A stretch of DNA of 64,000 nt from ATM1 sp003577165 (GTDB lineage Bacteria; Armatimonadota; Fimbriimonadia; Fimbriimonadales; ATM1): contig SZPM01000013.1 of NCBI GenBank assembly GCA_030263715.1, positions 1 through 64,000 of the forward strand. Direction: 5' to 3'. Made by a program: the position numbers and the translations under genes. This document shows positions 1 to 8,138 of the stretch, piece after piece. Within the stretch, counting starts at the first letter, position 1. Each line of letters starts with the position of its first letter. A model generated the notes under the pieces. That model was not told where the DNA came from, searched no databases, and worked only from the letters and a program-made list of their open reading frames with translations.

Positions 1-1083
1 AGAAGACAACTCTACGGACGGATGGTCGAGTTCTGGACGGATCACTTCAACATTTACATCTACAGAGGCGAATGCCAGTACCTGAAGATCGTAGATGACC
101 GCGACGTGATCCGGCCTCATGCTCTTGGGAGGTTCCCAGACCTTCTCAGCGCGAGCGTGCACAGCCCGGCGATGCTGGTGTATCTCGACAACGTCACCAG
201 CAAGCGGCTGAACCCGAACGAAAACTACGCTCGTGAACTGCTCGAACTCCACACACTCGGCGTCAACGGTGGATACACGCAGACCGACGTCATCGAGGTC
301 GCACGGTGTCTAACGGGGTGGACGAGGCACGGATCGGCAGCGGGGACAGACCGAGGTCGCTTCTACTTCCAGGCCTCCAACCACGACAACAACGCCAAGC
401 GCGTTCTCGGTGTGGACATAGCGGCGAACGGAGGACAGCAGGATGGAGAGTTGGTCATCCAGATTCTCGCCGCACATCCTTCCACCGCTCGCTACATCGC
501 ATCCAAACTCTGTCGCTGGTTCTGGGGAGAATCGCCTCCTGAATCCCTCATTGACTCAGCCGCGGCGCGATATGCACAGACGGGAGGCGACATCAAGGCG
601 ATGCTGCGAGTGATCCTCGCACGAGAGAGTCTCGCACTCGCCCCCATGAAATTCAAGAGGCCGTATCACTTGGCAGTGTCTGCACTGCGGGCGGTTAAGG
701 CGACCATCAATTCTCCCGCGACACTCCGGTCCGTTTGGCTCCCCCAGATGGGGCAGACGCCATTCCGTTGGGTTCCGCCTGACGGCTATCCCGACTCGAA
801 GGAGTTCTGGATGGGTCTCCTTGCGCCGAGGTGGAACATCGGCTTCTCCATGTTCAGCCCCGGCATCAACGGAGTCAGCGTGAGCACGACATCTCTGCTT
901 CAGGGGGCAAACACCGCGGAGACGATTGCGAATCGAATCAATTACTTGTTGTTCGGAGGCGAGATGCGTCCGCCGGACTTGGCAGCGCTCAAGAAGTACT
1001 TGTTGCCAGATCCGCCGAGTGCGACGCGGATCTCCGATGCGTTCGCCCTTGCGTTGGCTTCGCCGAGTTTCCAGTGGTACTAG
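1..1083 (+). CDS. DUF1800 family protein, 5' truncated by window edge
   Basis: The reading frame is open from base 1, so the true start lies upstream. The visible part has hallmarks of the DUF1800 family: MVEFWTDHFNIY near the edge, then NENYARELLELHTLGV, then a segment with CRWFWGESPP. DUF1800 genes are usually paired with a DUF1501 gene, as here, with the next ORF starting 9 nt downstream. The function of the family is not settled. Secreted or envelope-associated roles are usually assumed. The pairing supports the family call, but the substrate cannot be inferred. Confidence 0.9.
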   Translation, partial: RRQLYGRMVEFWTDHFNIYIYRGECQYLKIVDDRDVIRPHALGRFPDLLSASVHSPAMLVYLDNVTSKRLNPNENYARELLELHTLGVNGGYTQTDVIEVARCLTGWTRHGSAAGTDRGRFYFQASNHDNNAKRVLGVDIAANGGQQDGELVIQILAAHPSTARYIASKLCRWFWGESPPESLIDSAAARYAQTGGDIKAMLRVILARESLALAPMKFKRPYHLAVSALRAVKATINSPATLRSVWLPQMGQTPFRWVPPDGYPDSKEFWMGLLAPRWNIGFSMFSPGINGVSVSTTSLLQGANTAETIANRINYLLFGGEMRPPDLAALKKYLLPDPPSATRISDAFALALASPSFQWY

Positions 1084-1092
1084 GGGGCAAGC

Positions 1093-2373
1093 ATGAATCC
1101 TGAGGACATCTGCTGCAGCGAATATCGAAATCTGTCGAGACGGCAGTTCATCAACACGTCGAGTCGTGCCGCTCTCTTTCTCGCAAGTGCGCCGTCCTGG
1201 CTGCCGAAGGTGGCGTTCGCCACCACGCCGGGGATCCAGCGCGACGTGATCATCTCGGTCTACTTGCGGGGGGGATCGGACGGGCTCACAATGTGCGTTC
1301 CGTACGCCGATCCCGACTATTATGCGGCCCGGCCGACGCTCGCGATTCAGCCTCCTGGGCCCGATCCAGGTGACGCGATCGATCTCGACGGCTTCTTCGG
1401 GTTTCCGCCCGCGATGGCCAGTCTGGTCGAGGCATTCCAGAATGGGGACTTGGCGATCGTGCACGCTACGGGATCAGTTGATCCGTCGAGGTCGCACTTC
1501 GACGCGCAACGATACATGGAGGTCGGGAAACCCGCAGACCCAGAAGTCAACAGTGGTTGGCTCGCGAGGCACCTGCTGACGGTGCCGCCCATGAGCGATT
1601 CGCCACTCCGAGGAATAAGCCTCAGTTATGGGATGCAGGCGACGCTGAGCGGCGCTCCGAAGTCAATTCCGATTCCGAATCTCGACGCATTCGGATTGAC
1701 GGGCAACAACTCCACGATGCAGTCACGGAAGAGTTGGCTCGACGAGGCCTATGCGTGGGCAGACATGGCGCTCAGCGCCGCGGCGAACGATACGCAGCGT
1801 GCCATCGACCTGCTGGAGCAGATCAACTTCGCAAACTATCAGCCGGCGGGCGGGGCCGTGTACCCGAGCAACAGTTTCGGCGTTGGCATGAAGTCCGTCG
1901 CCGCGCTCCTGAAGGCGGACGTCGGCGTGGAGGCCGTGCACTTAGACCTGGGTGGCTGGGACACACACGCGGCTCAGGGGGTGCTGTCCGGTGCGATGGC
2001 GAGCCTGATGCAGACTCTCTCAAGCACGCTGGGCGCATTCCACGCGGATATGTTCGCGACCAGCAACACGAACTTCATCGTAGTGGTCGTTTCGGAGTTT
2101 GGCAGAGTCGTCGCTCAGAACGGAAGCGAAGGCACGGATCACGGGCACGGCAACTGTATGATGCTTCTGGGTGGGGGTGTCAATGGTGGCACCGTTTACC
2201 GTGACTGGCCGGGGCTCGCGATGGAGCAGAGGTTCCAGGAGCGAGACTTGGCAATCACGATAGATCACCGCGACATTCTCGCGGAAGTCGTTGCGAAGAG
2301 GCTTGCGAACCCGAACCTACCGGTTGTGTTCCCAGATTACGTGCCGACCTTCCGGGGTGTCGTTGAAGGATAA
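1093..2373 (+). CDS. DUF1501 family protein with Tat-like signal
   Basis: A 426-residue protein whose N-terminus carries SRRQFINTSSRAALFLASAP, a twin-arginine-type signal, so export in folded form is likely. The body shows features of the DUF1501 / alkaline-phosphatase-like fold: YLRGGSDGLT near residue 60, HLDLGGWDTHAAQG near 280 and VVVSEFGRVVAQNG near 335 followed by DHGHG. An AGGGGG ribosome-binding site lies 6 nt before the ATG. It follows the DUF1800 gene by 9 nt and is surely co-transcribed. Its enzymatic activity is not known. Confidence 0.92.
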   Translation: MNPEDICCSEYRNLSRRQFINTSSRAALFLASAPSWLPKVAFATTPGIQRDVIISVYLRGGSDGLTMCVPYADPDYYAARPTLAIQPPGPDPGDAIDLDGFFGFPPAMASLVEAFQNGDLAIVHATGSVDPSRSHFDAQRYMEVGKPADPEVNSGWLARHLLTVPPMSDSPLRGISLSYGMQATLSGAPKSIPIPNLDAFGLTGNNSTMQSRKSWLDEAYAWADMALSAAANDTQRAIDLLEQINFANYQPAGGAVYPSNSFGVGMKSVAALLKADVGVEAVHLDLGGWDTHAAQGVLSGAMASLMQTLSSTLGAFHADMFATSNTNFIVVVVSEFGRVVAQNGSEGTDHGHGNCMMLLGGGVNGGTVYRDWPGLAMEQRFQERDLAITIDHRDILAEVVAKRLANPNLPVVFPDYVPTFRGVVEG

Positions 2374-2493
2374 AGGAGCAGCGAACTTCGCCTAGCCTTC
2401 TTGCTCGGGTTTGCTGAGCCGAGCGAGTCGTTCGAGTCGCTGTGGTTCCGAGGACACCAGCCAAGATTGCTTCGAGAGCAGCGCGTGAGCCAG

Positions 2494-3249
2494 TTAGAAG
2501 TGGCTGCGACTTTCCTCTGTGCGGTTGAGCGCGTAAAGGCACTCCGCGATCTCTTCCGACACGAACCCATCCTCTGCGGATGCGGGATCTTCGGCAAGCG
2601 ACATCTGCACTGTGAGGGCCTCCTCCAGCTTGCCGAGTGACCTGAGACATCGGCCAACGCACCACTTTGCGATCCTCACGGTTGTAGGCGTTCCGGATGC
2701 CAGGCGCTCTTGAAGTCCCCCCTGGAAATGGAAAAGCGCTTTCTCAAAGTCCCCCAAGTCGTGGTAGGTCCAGCCGAGGTTGTTATGTAGGCTCGCCTTC
2801 CACTTTCTCGCCTTCGGATCGGCTGCAGAGGACGCCAGTTGAAGCGCCCGTTCGTTCCAGGCGATCGCGTTCTCCGGCGTCTCGACGATCGCGATCATAT
2901 GCGCCGCGTCGACAGCAAGGAACTCCTCTTCCAGCGCTTCCGCGAGGGCGAAAGCGGTTTCGAACTCGGGCCTTGCGGCCGCTGGATCACCGGACGAATT
3001 GAGAACTCTGCCGGTCTCCAAGTGAATGCGGATCGTCGCGGCTGAGGGTTCGCCTTTAGCGCGCGCGCGTGCCTCTTCAAGCAGTTCGCGGGCCTTCTCG
3101 AAATCGCCCTGCAATCCGTGAACTCTTGCCAGTTGCGTCAAGACGCACGCGGACTCCACGTCGCTCTCACACTGCCCGAGGAGCGCACGGAATCGTCGTT
3201 CGCTCTCCTGCAGGTCCTCGAAATTCCACGCTGCCTCGATGTCGATCAC
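2494..3249 (-). CDS. TPR-repeat protein of unknown function
   Basis: About 251 residues, nearly all helical repeats of TPR type, for example LARVHGLQGDFEKARELLEEA and LGWTYHDLGDFEKALFHF. There is no signal peptide or membrane segment, so it is probably a cytoplasmic scaffold. The start is taken as the GTG that overlaps the stop of the aldolase-like gene (GTGA). A longer frame upstream exists but would run antisense-like through the aldolase gene. It is the last gene of a three-gene overlapping operon. Confidence 0.75.
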   Translation of the reverse strand: MIDIEAAWNFEDLQESERRFRALLGQCESDVESACVLTQLARVHGLQGDFEKARELLEEARARAKGEPSAATIRIHLETGRVLNSSGDPAAARPEFETAFALAEALEEEFLAVDAAHMIAIVETPENAIAWNERALQLASSAADPKARKWKASLHNNLGWTYHDLGDFEKALFHFQGGLQERLASGTPTTVRIAKWCVGRCLRSLGKLEEALTVQMSLAEDPASAEDGFVSEEIAECLYALNRTEESRSHF

Positions 3250-4061
3250 CGCGCGCCGCCTCCCTCCGCCTCCTCGACTCCGATGCCGAGCAGCCTTTGG
3301 CGATAGTGTTCGTCTGTTCGCGTGGCGATTCGTTCGACGTCCTCCTTGCTCAGGGTCGTGATCTCGTGACCTGTGGAAAGGGCGCCCAACCAGATGGTCG
3401 CGGCCTTCACCGCCATCTTCGTCGCGTTCAAGGCTTCTTCGACGGTGTTGCCGAGCGTGATCAGCCCGTGGTTTTGGAGCCAGTAGGTTTTGGCCCAGTT
3501 GCCGGTCTGCGCTCGGAAGTCGCGCGCGGAATTGCGAATCTGAAGCGCGAGCAAGAGCCCGGGATCCACATACGGCACCCAGCATGTCGCGGGTCCGCAG
3601 AGCACCACCTCATCGGGAAAGAGGCGCCTTGCGCACAATGACTGTGCGTTTGTTGTGCAGACCAGGCTCAAGATCGGTTCAGGATGAGTGTGGGCGACAA
3701 ACTTGTAGGAGGTGTCGCGGAGAAGCGCCGCGTGGAAAAAGGCCTCGACGGAGGGTCGTGCGCCGAGCGGCTCGATGACGGCGCGAGAGAGGATTCCCTC
3801 GACCTCCGAGTCGCCGATGTCGTTGCCTGCCTCGACGGAGTCCACCGCCTGCAGCAGCGGCTCGAAGCGAACGCGTACCAGGCTGTCCTCCACGGCATCG
3901 GCCAGAGTTAGGCCGCTCGCTTTGACCCAGAACGACTCTGCGTCCTCGTATCCGCTCGCGTTTCCTTCGCTGAGGATCACTAGACCGAGATTCGGATCTC
4001 CGAGAGACCTGCAGAGACCGCACAATTGCACACAGCCCTGGCGATCCTGAGACACGATCAC
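3246..4061 (-). CDS. class II aldolase/adducin family protein
   Basis: A 271-residue protein with class II aldolase features: SEGNASGY in the phosphate-binding region, VAHTHPEPILSL giving the HxH zinc ligands, and LQNHGLITLG giving the third histidine. Members cleave or epimerise phosphorylated sugars such as fuculose- or rhamnulose-phosphate. The exact substrate is unclear. The start is a GTG overlapping the stop of the upstream M14 peptidase by GTGA; a second GTG lies 6 nt further in. The stop overlaps the TPR gene in the same way, so the three genes are translationally coupled. Confidence 0.85.
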   Translation of the reverse strand: MIVSQDRQGCVQLCGLCRSLGDPNLGLVILSEGNASGYEDAESFWVKASGLTLADAVEDSLVRVRFEPLLQAVDSVEAGNDIGDSEVEGILSRAVIEPLGARPSVEAFFHAALLRDTSYKFVAHTHPEPILSLVCTTNAQSLCARRLFPDEVVLCGPATCWVPYVDPGLLLALQIRNSARDFRAQTGNWAKTYWLQNHGLITLGNTVEEALNATKMAVKAATIWLGALSTGHEITTLSKEDVERIATRTDEHYRQRLLGIGVEEAEGGGAR

Positions 4062-6520
4062 TCGACTCCGCCAAACAGAATTGCGTTGACCAGGAGGTCT
4101 TGCAGGCCGGGCCAGAGGGCACGCTCGCAAGGATCGGCGAGGAACAGGGTGACCGTGCCCTGCCCGACACGGCTGCGTACGACCCACGCTCCGCCAGCGG
4201 CCTCCGCCTGCGTGTCCGGCCAAGTCCATCCGGAGAGCACCGTCGCTTTGCCGTCCGCAGCGCTTAGTTTCACTTGCGCCCCTTCCGCACTGAAGAGCGA
4301 TCGGCCGGAGACGGGAACGGCGAAAGGTCGACCTGCCCTTCCGAAGGAGAGCGCGCTCTTGTCGTCAATCTCAGCGCGGAACAGGGAGCCTGGCAGGCCC
4401 CTCGACATCGTCTTGGAAGACGCTTGAATGATGAAGCCGCCCCCCCGGGAGCCGAGGAGGATCAGGTTGCCGCCATCGCTGACCCATGCGCGGAGCGCGT
4501 CTTCGCTCGCGCCGCCTGTCGACGGTAGGAGAATCGTGTTGAACTCGGACAGATCGAGCGCGCCGACGTTTGCCACCGGCGTAAATGGAAGTTTGAGGGT
4601 CGTCTCCAACAGGTGCCAAACCCCACCGTAACCGCCGGAGAATGCGAGGGCGATCTTCGGACTTTGGAGAGGCGCGGTGGCGTCGGATCCCGGCCCTGCA
4701 CGGCCCGCGGAAGGGAAGCCTGAGTCGAGCGGCCGGACGCGAAGGCCGAACTTGTCCGCAGCTGCTGCAATCTTCTGGCCCGCATCCGAATCGTTTCGTC
4801 CGCGCAGGACGATGAACTCGCCCGGCCGCACGGTGTTGCCGTCGAGGCGCATCGTTTGCGTGGCCACTCGCACTCGTACGCCGCTGCGCATCAGGCTCAT
4901 CACGCCGAGGGCGTCCTCTCTATCTGTGTAGGCGATCACCCAGCCGACAGAGCCTCCCGACGGGGTCTGCTTCTCGACCGATGGCGCCGGGCCGGTCTTG
5001 ACCGGGGGGGCGCTCTCACACCACGAAGCGTGCACCGAGTGGGCGTAGGGAAGCGCCCAGGCCGTCAAATCGTAGAACCCTCCGCTTTCCCCCCCCTCCC
5101 GAACGTCGAAGAGTTCGGGCTGATTCATCAGTTTCACGAACTCAGGCTCGAAATCGGAGTGGGGTTCCAGGAGCGCCTTCGCGAGTTGTCCGAACGGCTG
5201 CGCCATGTCGATGACAAAGGAACCGCGCGGGAACGTCGCCTTGCCGACTGTATCGGACCAATAGTCGTGGGCATCTAGCTGCTCGAATGGTTCTTGCAGC
5301 CACTTGTACTGAATGCCCTGCTTATCGAGTTGGTCGGCAAGACGGAGCAGAGGTCTCGGGTCCGAGCAGGACAACACGACCCGCGCGAACTTGCCTGCAT
5401 GCGAACCGTCCGCTGCCTTCGCCTTGAATCGCGCGAATGAGCCGACCAACTCGCTTCGTTGCCTCGCAGACTCGGCGACAACGGAGATTGCGCTCGTGAA
5501 GTGCTTCGCCATGCCGTCGCGGAGCGTGACTTCGGTGCCGTCCTCGCGCGTGGTGACGAGGTTGCTTCCGCCGTCCGTTTCATGGGTCATGCCGATCGCG
5601 CCTGACAGGGCCGTCCAACTGTCGAGGTAGCCGGCATAGTAGATGTCGAACGTGTCTCGGATAAAGTAAGTCCAGCCTTGTTGGTCAAAGGCGTGCGCAG
5701 TTGCCCGGCCCAAGATCTCCGTCCAGTAGTGCAGCCTTTGACGATCGATGTTTGCATTGACCGCCATTGGATTCGGCGGGAAGAAGTAAGTCGAGACTTC
5801 GCCGTGCTGGTCCACGTACACGTGCGGGTTCCATCGCCGATATTCGGCGGCCTCAGCAACTGACTCGACCTGCGACATCGCGATTCGGTCGCGATTCAAA
5901 TCAAAACGATAGTGGTTGACGCGCCCCTGCACTGCGGGTGGAGGGCTGTGTTCCGGAGCCGCGCGATTCGGAGTGCCGACAGCGACGGAATTGAACCAAA
6001 CGGCGAATCGTTCGTGGCCATCCGGGTTGTAACTCGGGTTGACGATGACGACTGCGTTCTCCAGCGCGTTCTCGACGAAGCGCGATCTGGACGCCGCGAG
6101 AGTGTAGATCAGCCACATTGACGATTCGAATGAGGCGGTCTCATCGCCGTGAATGCACTGGTTGATCCAGATGATCGCGGGCACCTCTCCCTGTGGGTCC
6201 TCGCCGTTGGCGATCCGTTGGTTGGCCTCGCGGATCTCGTCCAGGCGGCCCATGTTCTTGGGAGAAGAGATCGCGACGATTCGAAGCGACCTACCCTCCG
6301 TCGACTTGCCGAAGCGCCTCACTGCGATCCGGTCCGGCGCCGAAGCTGCAAGCCGTCCGATGACCTCTTCTTGCTGAGCGAACGTCGTGTGTCGCTCCCC
6401 GGGGCCGTAGCCCAAGATGGACTCGGGCTTGGGGATGTTCGGATCATAAGGGCCGAAGCCATAGAAATCGAACGGCTGCTGGGGCTGAATCGCGAGCAGC
6501 GCAAGGGCGGCACAGAGCAT
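4058..6520 (-). CDS. M14 family zinc carboxypeptidase-like protein, large
   Basis: 820 residues. A short hydrophobic N-terminus suggests export. The M14 zinc site is visible as INQCIHGDETASFESS (H and E ligands), with NPDGHERF, YVDQHGEVSTYFFPPNP carrying the third His, and MTHETDGG as the likely catalytic Glu region. The C-terminal ~450 residues are a family-typical extension that looks like a glutamine-amidotransferase-like domain (ILLPSTGGASEDALRAWVSDGG). A CACAAT hexamer lies 6 nt upstream of the ATG, so the mRNA may be leaderless. It is the first gene of the operon with the aldolase-like and TPR genes. Confidence 0.88.
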   Translation of the reverse strand: MLCAALALLAIQPQQPFDFYGFGPYDPNIPKPESILGYGPGERHTTFAQQEEVIGRLAASAPDRIAVRRFGKSTEGRSLRIVAISSPKNMGRLDEIREANQRIANGEDPQGEVPAIIWINQCIHGDETASFESSMWLIYTLAASRSRFVENALENAVVIVNPSYNPDGHERFAVWFNSVAVGTPNRAAPEHSPPPAVQGRVNHYRFDLNRDRIAMSQVESVAEAAEYRRWNPHVYVDQHGEVSTYFFPPNPMAVNANIDRQRLHYWTEILGRATAHAFDQQGWTYFIRDTFDIYYAGYLDSWTALSGAIGMTHETDGGSNLVTTREDGTEVTLRDGMAKHFTSAISVVAESARQRSELVGSFARFKAKAADGSHAGKFARVVLSCSDPRPLLRLADQLDKQGIQYKWLQEPFEQLDAHDYWSDTVGKATFPRGSFVIDMAQPFGQLAKALLEPHSDFEPEFVKLMNQPELFDVREGGESGGFYDLTAWALPYAHSVHASWCESAPPVKTGPAPSVEKQTPSGGSVGWVIAYTDREDALGVMSLMRSGVRVRVATQTMRLDGNTVRPGEFIVLRGRNDSDAGQKIAAAADKFGLRVRPLDSGFPSAGRAGPGSDATAPLQSPKIALAFSGGYGGVWHLLETTLKLPFTPVANVGALDLSEFNTILLPSTGGASEDALRAWVSDGGNLILLGSRGGGFIIQASSKTMSRGLPGSLFRAEIDDKSALSFGRAGRPFAVPVSGRSLFSAEGAQVKLSAADGKATVLSGWTWPDTQAEAAGGAWVVRSRVGQGTVTLFLADPCERALWPGLQDLLVNAILFGGVE

Positions 6521-6526
6521 CTCGCC

Positions 6527-6532
6527 ATTGTG
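6527..6532 (-). promoter_or_regulatory. candidate -10 box of the M14 peptidase operon
   Basis: CACAAT on the minus strand, 6 nt before the ATG at 6520. No good -35 box is seen. The spacing puts the transcript start at or next to the start codon. Confidence 0.4.
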
Positions 6533-6602
6533 GCACCCGTCTATCTCGCGGTCCCTGCCTTTCGGTAGAATCCGCCGGCCCTTCGGGCCAAAGGTCGGCG
6601 TT

Positions 6603-7589
6603 TTGGCAATTAGGATCGGATTAGTCGGTTACGGCGGACAGTTCGCGATGGGCAAGCATCACGCCGACGCGATTCGCGCAACACCAGGGCTCGAGGTTCA
6701 CGGTGTCTTCGATGTCGATCCTGCCCGCCGAAGCGCGGCCTCCGAGGAGCAGCCTGGCGCCGTCATTTACGATTCGTATGACCAGATGTTGGCGGACGAC
6801 GGAGTCGATCTCGTTGTCCTCATAACGCCTCACGACACGCACGCGCCTTTGAGCGTCCAAGCCAGTCGCGCAGGGAAGCACGTAGTCACCGAGAAGGTCA
6901 TGTGCCTCAACACGAAGGAGGCGGACGAGATGATCGAAGCGGCCGCCGCAGCGAACCGTTTGCTGACCGTCTACCAGAACCGAAGATGGGACGGCGACTA
7001 CTTGACAGTGCGGCGGGTAATGGAGAGTGGCCTGTTAGGTGAGGTTTTCTCGATCGAGTCAAGCGTGAACGGTTGGTGGTTTCCGGCCGGTTGGCGGGGA
7101 GAGAAGAAGCGCGGCGGTGGGATGGTGTACGACTGGGGAGCGCACCTTGCCGATCAACTCGTTCAACTGATGCTCCCTTCGCGTCCAAAGCAGGTGTTTG
7201 CGACCTTTCACTCCGGCGGCCATGCGGTCGACATCGAGACGCAAACGACGATCTCCGTGCTGTTCGACAACAGCGTGATGGCCCAGATTGACGTGGGTTG
7301 CGTCAGTCACTTCACTCGGCCGCGGTGGCTGGTGCGGGGGCACTCGGCGGCCCTCAAGATGCCGGACTGGGAAACCGCTCAACTGAAAGGCGTGTTCTCC
7401 GGCGTGAGCGGCGACCTGTCGGTCGACGTGGAGAAGGGCAAGTGGGCGAACTTCTACTCGAACCTGAGCGCCCATCTGAACGAGGGCGAGAAGATCGCCG
7501 TTGATCCTGCTGAAGTCCGAATTGCCATTGGGATCCTCGAGGCGGCGTTCGAGAGCGGACGCACGGGCGCCTCGGTGGGCGTGCCCTGA
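6603..7589 (+). CDS. Gfo/Idh/MocA family oxidoreductase
   Basis: About 328 residues. The N-terminal Rossmann motif GLVGYGGQFAMGKHHADAIR binds NAD(P). HVVTEKVMCLNTKEADEMIE is the family's EKP-like segment, here EKV instead of EKP. The C-terminal half (GGGMVYDWGAHLADQLVQL) is the substrate domain with a typical GxxxDxGxH-like motif. Such enzymes oxidise or reduce sugars or inositols; the substrate cannot be named. The start is taken as TTG 6603 because AAAGG lies 8 nt upstream and the Rossmann strand begins immediately. The frame is open back to a TTG at 6528. Confidence 0.88.
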   Translation: MAIRIGLVGYGGQFAMGKHHADAIRATPGLEVHGVFDVDPARRSAASEEQPGAVIYDSYDQMLADDGVDLVVLITPHDTHAPLSVQASRAGKHVVTEKVMCLNTKEADEMIEAAAAANRLLTVYQNRRWDGDYLTVRRVMESGLLGEVFSIESSVNGWWFPAGWRGEKKRGGGMVYDWGAHLADQLVQLMLPSRPKQVFATFHSGGHAVDIETQTTISVLFDNSVMAQIDVGCVSHFTRPRWLVRGHSAALKMPDWETAQLKGVFSGVSGDLSVDVEKGKWANFYSNLSAHLNEGEKIAVDPAEVRIAIGILEAAFESGRTGASVGVP

Positions 7590-7653
7590 GGAACCCGGAT
7601 CGGCTTTCTAAACGTTAACCACGAGAGGGCCGCGCGCGATTCGTGCCCGGCAC

Positions 7654-7659
7654 CATAAT
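7654..7659 (+). promoter_or_regulatory. candidate -10 box before the small DsbD-like gene
   Basis: CATAAT, 7 nt before the ATG at 7667. There is no Shine-Dalgarno sequence between them, which is compatible with a leaderless mRNA. Confidence 0.4.
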
Positions 7660-7666
7660 CAAACAC

Positions 7667-8131
7667 ATGCTCAGTACCGGGATTATCAAGTTACTCCTCG
7701 GCGCGCTCCTGTTTTCGCCCGCAGGTTCCATGGAGCCGGTTGTGACAGCCAAGCTGACCTTAGCCTCCAGCACGGTGGTGGCCGGGAAGTCCGTGCGGGG
7801 GACGGCGACCGTCACGATCCCCGCGGGCTGGCATGCCTACGCGCCGCCGGCGCCGGACGGATTCCACGCCTTCAACTTAAAGGGCCTCAACTCCGGTTTC
7901 GGCTTCAAGGCCTCCTACCCTGCGGGCAAGCCCCTGGAGGTCGCCGGACAAGAGGGAACTGTCATGGTCTACGAAGGCACGGTCAAGGTCCCGGTCACCA
8001 TCACTGTCCCGTCGAAAGCGAAGAAGGGGCGGACGACCCTCAAGATGCAGGTCGATTATCAACTTTGCGACGATTCCACCTGCCTGCGCCCGGACTCAAA
8101 AACAGTCACGGCGACCGTCACCGTTAAGTAG
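7667..8131 (+). CDS. exported DsbD alpha-domain-like protein
   Basis: About 154 residues: an N-terminal hydrophobic signal (GIIKLLLGALLFSPAGS), then a single immunoglobulin-like domain related to the N-terminal domain of DsbD. It contains WHAYAPPAPDG and QLCDDSTCLRPDS, where the two cysteines match those of the DsbD N-domain in the next gene (QACNDTSCAIPET). It probably exchanges disulfides in the periplasm or receives electrons from the adjacent DsbD. The ATG is chosen over a GTG 24 nt upstream because it directly precedes the signal peptide. Seven nt separate it from dsbD. Confidence 0.75.
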   Translation: MLSTGIIKLLLGALLFSPAGSMEPVVTAKLTLASSTVVAGKSVRGTATVTIPAGWHAYAPPAPDGFHAFNLKGLNSGFGFKASYPAGKPLEVAGQEGTVMVYEGTVKVPVTITVPSKAKKGRTTLKMQVDYQLCDDSTCLRPDSKTVTATVTVK

Positions 8132-8138
8132 GCAGATA

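Noticed and set aside
556..1464. A 302-codon antisense ORF over the DUF1800/DUF1501 pair
   Set aside because: It is Arg-rich and without motifs, while both sense genes are clear.
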